Below, piece by piece: positions 1 through 4,939 of a DNA stretch of 6,250 nt. Under the pieces are notes generated by a model, which was not told the origin of the DNA, ran no database searches, and saw only the letters and a list, made by a program, of their open reading frames with translations. Each line of letters begins with the position of its first letter. Position 1 is the stretch's first letter. Origin of the DNA: Bradyrhizobium sp. (GTDB taxonomy: Bacteria > Pseudomonadota > Alphaproteobacteria > Rhizobiales > Xanthobacteraceae); NCBI GenBank assembly GCA_028290305.1, contig JAQGKC010000218.1, positions 1 through 6,250 of the forward strand. Direction: 5' to 3'. The translations under genes and the position numbers were made by a program.

Positions 1-2716
1 GTAGTTTCCAGCTCTCATACTGGGCTGCGAGCACCAGGAAAACAAACAGGGCTGCCGCTCCGAACACCAGCAAGGCCGATGTTCCCGGTTGTTGCTGCTG
101 GAAAGCGAGCTCCGTCCACTCGAAACCAATACCGGGCGGCAGCACCTCGCGGGCGAGCTCTTCCATCCGCCGCAAGGCGGAGCCTGTAGCCACGCCGGGC
201 GCAGCGACGCCCATTACCTCGGCAGCGGGAAACAGGTTGTATCGGGGTACGCGATAGGGCGCGTTCTCGTATTTCAGCCTGGCCACGGTGCCGACGGGTA
301 CCATTCCGCCCGAGGTGTTCCGTGCCTTCAGTCGTGCGACATCCTGCGGGTCCTGTCGAAAGCCTCCGTCGGCCTGCGCAATTACCTGATATGTCCTGCC
401 GAGATAATTGAAGTCGTTGACGTATTGGGATCCCAGATACAGCTGCAGCGTGGCGAAGACGTCGGTTGGAGTGAGGCCGACTTTCTCGGCCTTCTCGCGA
501 TCAATATCAGCGTAGATCGACGGCGCGCCAGTTTCGAACAGCGTGAAGACCCCTGCGAAATTCGGATCCTTGTTGGCCGCGGCGACAAGCTTTTGCGCCG
601 CTTGCGCCAACGCATCGGAGCCCAGTCCGGCGCGATCCTGAAGCATCATCTTAAAACCGCCGGCGTTGCCGATGCCCTGCACCGGCGGCGGCGGGATGGT
701 CAGCACATAAGCGTCCTGTATCACCGACAGGCGCCTGCGCAAGTCAGCGAGAGCGGTGGTTGCCGTCACGCCTTTGATCTCGTGATTGTTCAGGGATGGC
801 AATACGGAAAATATGGTTCCGGCGTTCGATGCGATCGTAAAGGTGGTCGCGTCCAGCCCTGCGAACGGCGAGACGTGCTCGATCCCCGGCGTCGTCATGA
901 TGATTTCGATCGCCTTCTTGACAACCGCTTCCGTCCGATCAAGCGATGCGCCGGGCGGCAACTGGACAACCGTGATGAGATAGCCTTGGTCTTGTTCCGG
1001 AATGAAGCCGGAAGGCGCCCGGACAAATTGAAATCCTGCTAGGCCGATCAATAAAGCATACGCCAGAAGCACCACGCCCGTTACCTGCGTAAGCCGGCGC
1101 GTCAGTCGTCCATAGCTGGTTGACAGCCATTGGAAACCGAAATTGAACCGGTCAAACCCCGCGTTTAAAAAACGGGTTATCGGCGAAGGCCGGATTTTAT
1201 GGTCTGGATGGTGGGCCTTGAGGAGCACCGCGCACAGGGCGGGACTCAAAGTGAGCGAGACGAAGCAGGAGATTATTGTCGACGCAGAAATCGTGACCGC
1301 GAACTGGCGAAAGAACTGGCCGGAAACCCCGGACAGGAAGGCCGACGGCACGAACACCCCGCAAAGCGTCAGCGCAATCAAGACTAGCGCGCCGCCAACC
1401 TCATCCATCGTGACATGCGCGGCCTTGGCAGGCGTCATCCCACGCTCAAGGTTGCGCTCGACATTCTCGACGACCACGATCGCGTCGTCAACGACGATGC
1501 CAACCGCGAGCACAAGGCCGAACAGCGACAGATTGTTGAGGGAAATTCCGAGGCCGCTGAGCACGGAGAAGGTGCCGACAAGCGAGACCGGTATTGCGAT
1601 TACCGGGATGATCGCGGCGCGCCAGCTCTGGAGAAACAAGAACACGACGCCGACGACCAGCAAAATGGCGACGAAGATCGTGTTGATCACCTCGTTGACA
1701 GACTTGCCGACAAATATCGTTGGATCGTAGATGATCTTGTAGCTGAGGCCGGGCGGAAACTCTTTTGCGAGCTTTTCCATGCTCGACCACACCTCGTGCT
1801 CTACCGCCAGCGAATTCGCCCCAGGCTGGGCGAAGATCAGCAAAGGCATGCCCAGTCCGCGATCCATGAAAGCGGTCGACCCATAATCAGATGCGCCAAT
1901 CTCGACGCGGCCGACGTCGCGCAGGCGCGTGACGCGCCCCAGCGAGTCCGATTTCAGGACGATTGCCGCGAACTGTTCAGGCGTAGCCAGCCTGCCAAGC
2001 GTTTCTACGTTGACTTGGTAGGCCTCTCGCGAGGCGACCGGTGGCTGATTGAGGACACCCGCCGAGACTTGAACGTTCTGTGCCCGCAGAGCAGCGAGGA
2101 CTTCACCGGCGTTCAAATTATGAACCGCGACTTTATCCGGATCGAGCCAGATACGCATCGCATACTCGCGAGCGCCCAAGATCTTCACGTCGCCGACGCC
2201 CGGCAGACGCGCGAGCGCGTCCTTGACGTGCAGCGTCGCATAGTTCGAAATATAGAGTGTGTCGCGAGAGCTATCCGGCGAATAAAGGTGAACTGCCAGG
2301 AGGATGTTGGGTGTCGCCTTCCTCACCTGCACGCCGAGGCGCTGCACATCCTCGGGCAGTCGGGGCAGAGCGTCCTGCACGCGGTTCTGCGTCAGCATCT
2401 GTGCGACGTTGAGGTCGGTCCCAATTTGGAACGTCACGGTTATCGTGAGCTTACCATCCCCCGTCGATTGGCTGCTCAGGTACAGCATGTTTTCAACGCC
2501 GTTGATTTGCTGCTCGATCGGCGTTGCGACGGTTCTCGAAACGGTCTCCGCGGATGCGCCTGGGTACGACGTCGTGACCTGGACCGTAGGGGGCACGATC
2601 TCCGGATATTGCGCAACCGGCAAGGTGGCGAGCGCACCAAGTCCGATCAACGTCACGAAGACGCTCAGGACGGTGGCGAAAATCGGCCGGTCGATAAAGG
2701 CGTGTGAAAGGCGCAC
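1..2716 (-). CDS. RND-family (HAE1) multidrug efflux permease, MexF/OqxB-like; 3' end beyond the left edge
   Basis: Inner-membrane proton/drug antiporter of a tripartite efflux pump. Translating the minus strand from the GTG at 2716 gives 905 uninterrupted codons to the window edge. The family is usually about 1040-1060 residues, so roughly the last 140 (TM9-12) are missing. Visible in order: N-terminal FIDRPIFATV motif and TM1 (about 11-33); first porter half (about 40-335); TM2-TM6 (about 341-498) with the proton-relay pair D410/D411 in GIVVDDAIVVVENVER, equivalent to AcrB D407/D408; TM7 (about 544-563); second porter half; TM8 (about 880-898) ending in AAQYESWKL. The stretches FAGLDATTFTIASNAG (618-633) and GGFKMMLQDRAGLG (686-699) resemble MexF/OqxB more than AcrB, an assignment made from memory of those families. 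AGGAG lies 7 bases before the GTG. The gene follows the adaptor by 26 bases and is surely cotranscribed with it. Substrates cannot be told from sequence. The partner lysine of TM10 is out of view. Confidence 0.96.
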   Translation of the reverse strand, partial: MRLSHAFIDRPIFATVLSVFVTLIGLGALATLPVAQYPEIVPPTVQVTTSYPGASAETVSRTVATPIEQQINGVENMLYLSSQSTGDGKLTITVTFQIGTDLNVAQMLTQNRVQDALPRLPEDVQRLGVQVRKATPNILLAVHLYSPDSSRDTLYISNYATLHVKDALARLPGVGDVKILGAREYAMRIWLDPDKVAVHNLNAGEVLAALRAQNVQVSAGVLNQPPVASREAYQVNVETLGRLATPEQFAAIVLKSDSLGRVTRLRDVGRVEIGASDYGSTAFMDRGLGMPLLIFAQPGANSLAVEHEVWSSMEKLAKEFPPGLSYKIIYDPTIFVGKSVNEVINTIFVAILLVVGVVFLFLQSWRAAIIPVIAIPVSLVGTFSVLSGLGISLNNLSLFGLVLAVGIVVDDAIVVVENVERNLERGMTPAKAAHVTMDEVGGALVLIALTLCGVFVPSAFLSGVSGQFFRQFAVTISASTIISCFVSLTLSPALCAVLLKAHHPDHKIRPSPITRFLNAGFDRFNFGFQWLSTSYGRLTRRLTQVTGVVLLAYALLIGLAGFQFVRAPSGFIPEQDQGYLITVVQLPPGASLDRTEAVVKKAIEIIMTTPGIEHVSPFAGLDATTFTIASNAGTIFSVLPSLNNHEIKGVTATTALADLRRRLSVIQDAYVLTIPPPPVQGIGNAGGFKMMLQDRAGLGSDALAQAAQKLVAAANKDPNFAGVFTLFETGAPSIYADIDREKAEKVGLTPTDVFATLQLYLGSQYVNDFNYLGRTYQVIAQADGGFRQDPQDVARLKARNTSGGMVPVGTVARLKYENAPYRVPRYNLFPAAEVMGVAAPGVATGSALRRMEELAREVLPPGIGFEWTELAFQQQQPGTSALLVFGAAALFVFLVLAAQYESWKL

Positions 2717-2723
2717 GGGAGGG

Positions 2724-2728
2724 CTCCT
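2724..2728 (-). promoter_or_regulatory. Ribosome binding site of the RND permease
   Basis: On the minus strand AGGAG sits 7 bases before the GTG at 2716. This decides the non-ATG start: the protein then begins VRLSHAFIDRPIF, matching the usual N-terminus of HAE1 permeases just before TM1. Confidence 0.8.
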
Positions 2729-2731
2729 GTT

Positions 2732-2746
2732 TTAGGCTTGGCCTAA
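2732..2746. repeat. Short perfect inverted repeat over the adaptor stop codon
   Basis: TTAGGC and GCCTAA form 6-base arms around a 3-base loop (TTG). The repeat includes the adaptor's TAG stop (2745-2743) and ends 3 bases before the permease's AGGAG. There is no T-run, so it is not a terminator. It could be a small mRNA hairpin affecting stability or coupling between the two pump genes, or chance. Confidence 0.45.
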
Positions 2747-4005
2747 CCGTGGCCGTCGGCGGCGGCGTCATAGCTGATCGCGCCTTCTTCGGGCGCGACC
2801 TTTGTGCCCGGGATGGCTCGTACCAGACCGTCGACCACGACGCGGTCGCTCGACCCCAGGCCGGATCTGATGACGCGCAGTCCACCGCGAAGCTCGCCGA
2901 TTTGCACGATCTTGGGCGTTACGGTTCCGTCCGCAGCAACCGTCATGACCAGATGCTGCGACTGATCGAGCACGACGGCAGAGTCAGGTAACAGCGCGAC
3001 CTGCGCGGGCGGCGCGACCGTCACGCTAAGCCGCGCAAATTGCCCCGGCGCGAGGAAAAGATCGTGATTGGGCACTGTGGCGCGCGCGTGAATCGTCCCG
3101 CTCGAACGATCGAGCGAATTGTCGACAAAATCGAGGGTCCCTTCCCGCGTCAGGCTATTCTCATCGCTTAAGCCAATCAAAACCCGGTCGGCGAGCGGGC
3201 CTGCGTGGCGCGCGCGTTCGCGCGCGAATGTCAGATAGTCCGATTCGCTCATGTCGAAGTCGAGATAGAGGGGATCAAGCGAAACCAGCGTCGCCAGCAG
3301 GGTCGTCGAACTGACGGCCGCACGGCTGCCCGCGACCAGGCTTCCGATCGAGACCTGGCGGGCGCCGATGCGTCCCGTAAAGGGTGCGGTGACGCGGCAG
3401 TATTCAAGGTCAAGCTGGGCATCGCGTATGCGCGCCTTGGCGTCCTCGACCGCAGCCTCTGACGTGTCTTGGTCGGAGGTACGTTGGTCGACCGTCTCCT
3501 GGGTCGCGAACTCGTTGCGCCGAAGCGATTGTGCGCGCGAAAGCTGGTTGTTGGCGAACGCAACACGTGCCTTGGCCGTCTGCAGTTGAGCGTTTGCCTG
3601 CGCAAGCCTGATTTCGTATGGGCGCGGGTCGATGACGAAAAGAAGATCGCCCTTGTGGACAATTTGGCCATCTTTGAAGTGGATCTCCGTCAGAGTACCT
3701 CCAACCTGAGCTCGCAGTTCTATTCTGTCGACCGCAGAAAATTGCCCGAGAAATCCAAGCCGCGTGTCGACCGCGCGCTGCGACGGTTTGCTTACCGTTA
3801 CGAGTGGAAGTGCCGCTTGCGGCGCGACCGCTCGGGCTTCGTTGTGATGGGAAAAGCCCAGATACGCGAACGCGGCAATAACAGCCAAAGCCACGCCTAC
3901 TGCGGCTACTCTCCACACCCGCCAGGTCGGCCGCCGGTCAAGTGAACCAACCGCTTCTCTTTCAAAGCTGGAGTTATTACCGATTTGATCCATGAGACCG
4001 TCCAT
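2743..4005 (-). CDS. RND efflux periplasmic adaptor (membrane fusion protein), MexE/OqxA-like
   Basis: Bridges the inner-membrane RND permease to an outer-membrane channel. 420 residues, a normal length. Layout: basic and polar N-tail (1-30); one hydrophobic segment (about 31-51) acting as a signal anchor; first lipoyl half (about 95-130) with VGGTLTEIHFKDGQIVHKGD and the family hallmark LLFVIDPRPY; alpha-hairpin coiled coil (about 131-200, rich in A, Q, R, D); second lipoyl half with VTAPFTGRIGARQVSIGSLV (205-224); beta-barrel (about 245-330) including LDPLYLDFDMSESDYL; membrane-proximal domain (about 335-405). There is no lipobox: the only cysteine is C203, so unlike AcrA this is not a lipoprotein. 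The start is uncertain: the ATG at 4005 has AAGGG only 3 bases upstream, and the ATG at 3993 (M5) is a nearby alternative. It ends 26 bases before the permease, forming a two-gene operon. The family is certain; the MexE/OqxA subgroup is an inference. Confidence 0.95.
   Translation of the reverse strand: MDGLMDQIGNNSSFEREAVGSLDRRPTWRVWRVAAVGVALAVIAAFAYLGFSHHNEARAVAPQAALPLVTVSKPSQRAVDTRLGFLGQFSAVDRIELRAQVGGTLTEIHFKDGQIVHKGDLLFVIDPRPYEIRLAQANAQLQTAKARVAFANNQLSRAQSLRRNEFATQETVDQRTSDQDTSEAAVEDAKARIRDAQLDLEYCRVTAPFTGRIGARQVSIGSLVAGSRAAVSSTTLLATLVSLDPLYLDFDMSESDYLTFARERARHAGPLADRVLIGLSDENSLTREGTLDFVDNSLDRSSGTIHARATVPNHDLFLAPGQFARLSVTVAPPAQVALLPDSAVVLDQSQHLVMTVAADGTVTPKIVQIGELRGGLRVIRSGLGSSDRVVVDGLVRAIPGTKVAPEEGAISYDAAADGHG
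3209..3226. repeat. CG-alternating inverted repeat inside the adaptor gene
   Basis: Two runs of CGCGCGCG (3209-3216 and 3219-3226) flank TT. They encode part of the Ala/Arg/Glu-rich ARERAR segment of the adaptor (about residues 261-266). This is the strongest local hairpin or Z-DNA-prone spot in the gene, and is most simply explained by Arg/Ala codon use. Confidence 0.5.
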
Positions 4006-4019
4006 GAGCCCTTGCCGTG

Positions 4020-4073
4020 CGGTTGAAAATTCGGTAATCGGTGTGCTGTCATTGTCGGTGATGTTTTGAACCG
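4020..4073. repeat. Spaced inverted repeat upstream of the adaptor gene, possible operator
   Basis: CGGTTGAAAA (4020-4029) and TTTTGAACCG (4064-4073) are inverted copies matching at 9 of 10 positions, separated by 34 bases. The inner arm ends 14 bases before the adaptor ATG at 4005. A second, 8-base inverted pair, ATTACCGA (3976-3983) and TCGGTAAT (4031-4038), straddles the start codon. The position suits a repressor or activator site or a 5' mRNA structure. No regulator gene is visible to match it with, so the role is inferred from position only. Confidence 0.3.
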
Positions 4074-4142
4074 TACGCCTGGTCCAACACTATCGAGGCC
4101 GTGATGCTAGGCTCACTGCCAAGACAAGCAGGATTCGCATAG

Positions 4143-4400
4143 TCACTGCAGCGCGGGCTCTGGCGCTTCGCCGGACCTCCAAGCAGGGAAGAGACTATCG
4201 AAACTCTCTGTTAGCTCTCGTGCGACCATTGGCATTGCATGCCCAGTCACACTACCGCACGCGTCCAGAACGCGTTTAGATTGCCGGCTGTTCGATGTCG
4301 TGAGCCAGCGCCGTCCTACTCTACTGGGACTAGCGCGCACTGTTGCGTCGTCTGTGCCTTGGCTCAGCGCAACCGTGAACGCCATCAGTCCAATTTGCAT
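4143..4400 (-). CDS. Doubtful small ORF, 85 residues, no recognised family
   Basis: Minus-strand ORF starting ATG at 4400 (MQIGLMAFTVALSQ) and ending TGA at 4143. In its favour, GGAG lies 7 bases before the ATG and it fills much of an otherwise empty interval. Against it, third codon positions show little of the GC bias of the neighbours, with repeated AGT and with AGA, CTA and GGA codons. The protein is rich in Ser, Arg and Thr and resembles no family I recognise, and there is no clear membrane or signal segment beyond a mildly hydrophobic start. It may be spurious, a recently acquired small gene, or a decayed remnant. Confidence 0.18.
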   Translation of the reverse strand: MQIGLMAFTVALSQGTDDATVRASPSRVGRRWLTTSNSRQSKRVLDACGSVTGHAMPMVARELTESFDSLFPAWRSGEAPEPALQ

Positions 4401-4475
4401 TGAACCGCTCCAGATCGAACGACCAGACTGTCTCTCACACAAGCCGAACGAATTCGATGGATTCTGAGAGCGGCG

Positions 4476-4856
4476 CTAGTTTGCATGGTGCGTCATCTTC
4501 GGCGCGAATTGCACCAGCAGCGCCTCGCCGAGTTCAATCTGCTGCTGGCGTGGGATGGAAAAGCAGACGCCAAATCCGTCCACAGACCGCAGCGTGATCA
4601 TGTTTTGAGTTGAATTGGACGATTGCTCGATGACCCATGAGGCGAGCGGGTACGCATAGCGCAGGCTTTGGTCCCGGAAGCGCGTCTGCACCGCCTTATT
4701 GATCAGCCCCGGCAGCGTCATTGCAAGCGCGCCGACCTGATCTAGAGGGAGCCGGATGGTGGCCGGGTTGCCGGTGGTATCGACGAAACCGAGCGAAATT
4801 GCTCCTCCATCCTGAGAGACATCGCAAGTGGTCAGTGCTTGACTGTCGATTTCCAT
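4476..4856 (-). CDS. Conserved-looking hypothetical protein, 126 residues
   Basis: No family recognised with certainty. The ATG at 4856 is preferred over the in-frame TTG one codon upstream (4859) because GGAG lies 8 bases before the ATG. The protein begins MEIDSQALTTCDVSQDGG. It appears soluble, with no signal peptide or membrane segment. The pattern suggests mixed alpha/beta: beta-like stretches at about 18-36 (ISLGFVDTTG, then ATIRLPL), an amphipathic helix at about 38-58 (DQVGALAMTLPGLINKAVQT), further beta-like stretches at about 66-100 (including MITLRSVDGFGVCFSI), and a second helix at about 103-117 (RQQQIELGEALLVQF). Cysteines are C11 and C98, with no metal-binding spacing. Codon use matches the flanking genes, which supports a real gene. 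It follows the GMC oxidoreductase by 83 bases on the same strand and may be cotranscribed with it, but a functional link is only inferred. Confidence 0.8.
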   Translation of the reverse strand: MEIDSQALTTCDVSQDGGAISLGFVDTTGNPATIRLPLDQVGALAMTLPGLINKAVQTRFRDQSLRYAYPLASWVIEQSSNSTQNMITLRSVDGFGVCFSIPRQQQIELGEALLVQFAPKMTHHAN

Positions 4857-4864
4857 CAAAGAAA

Positions 4865-4868
4865 CTCC
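4865..4868 (-). promoter_or_regulatory. Ribosome binding site of the 126-residue hypothetical protein
   Basis: GGAG on the minus strand, 8 bases before the ATG at 4856. The spacing to the in-frame TTG at 4859 would be only 5, so the ATG is the better start. Confidence 0.65.
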
Positions 4869-4879
4869 AGAGGTTTAGT

Positions 4880-4923
4880 TGGGTTGGGCCCTGCGCCAAT
4901 GATTCGTGGCGGTCTTCAACCCA
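4880..4923. repeat. Nested inverted repeat between the GMC oxidoreductase and the small gene
   Basis: Outer arms TGGGTTG (4880-4886) and CAACCCA (4917-4923) are perfect 7-base complements. Inside them CGCCA (4894-4898) and TGGCG (4907-4911) form a second perfect 5-base stem with an 8-base loop, separated from the outer stem by a 7/5-base internal loop. The whole structure sits after the GMC stop (4942-4940) and before the GGAG of the next gene. There is no following T-run, so an intrinsic terminator is unlikely. An mRNA processing or stabilising hairpin, or a regulator site, is possible. Confidence 0.4.
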
Positions 4924-4939
4924 CCGCGATGGCAGGACC

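Larger units (their letters stand above)
4006..4475. other. 470-base region upstream of the efflux operon with no convincing gene
   Basis: This lies between the stop of the 126-residue protein and the adaptor start, and should carry the promoter and operator of the pump genes. I found no -35/-10 pair good enough to call. Candidate elements are the spaced inverted repeat next to the adaptor start (listed separately), GGCAT-TGC-ATGCC at 4231-4243, and two copies of the palindrome ACGCGT at 4259-4264 and 4270-4275, 11 bases apart start to start (about one helical turn). CGAATTCG occurs at 4449-4456, just after the upstream gene. No GC-rich hairpin with a T-run was found after 4476, so a terminator for the upstream genes is not evident. 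Codon-like bias is weak here compared with the flanking genes. Confidence 0.6.

Noticed and set aside
89..1042. Plus-strand ORF of 317 codons opposite the 3' part of the permease
   Set aside because: Same reason: the minus strand encodes continuous porter-domain sequence with family motifs, and the plus frame resembles no protein family.
1143..1730. Plus-strand ORF of 195 codons rich in Thr, Ser and Ile
   Set aside because: It mirrors the hydrophobic TM4-TM6 region of the permease, and overlaps another equally meaningless plus-strand ORF.
1415..2707. Long plus-strand ORF (430 codons) opposite the permease
   Set aside because: It is antisense to an unbroken, clearly recognisable RND permease frame. 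Its product is an Arg/Asp/His-rich low-complexity-like sequence with no domain, as expected from the reverse of a GC-rich gene.
1..2716. Possible frameshift or pseudogene in the permease, because only short minus-strand ORFs are bounded inside it
   Set aside because: Codon-by-codon translation from the GTG at 2716 gives 905 residues with no stop and correct motif spacing. The frame simply has no stop codon before the window edge.
3469..3945. Plus-strand ORF of 158 codons and minus-strand alternative-frame ORFs inside the adaptor gene
   Set aside because: The adaptor frame contains all the domains expected of the family without interruption. The others are shadows.
4162..4175. GGCG-CTT-CGCC as a terminator
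   Set aside because: The arms are only 4 bases and no T-run follows on either strand.
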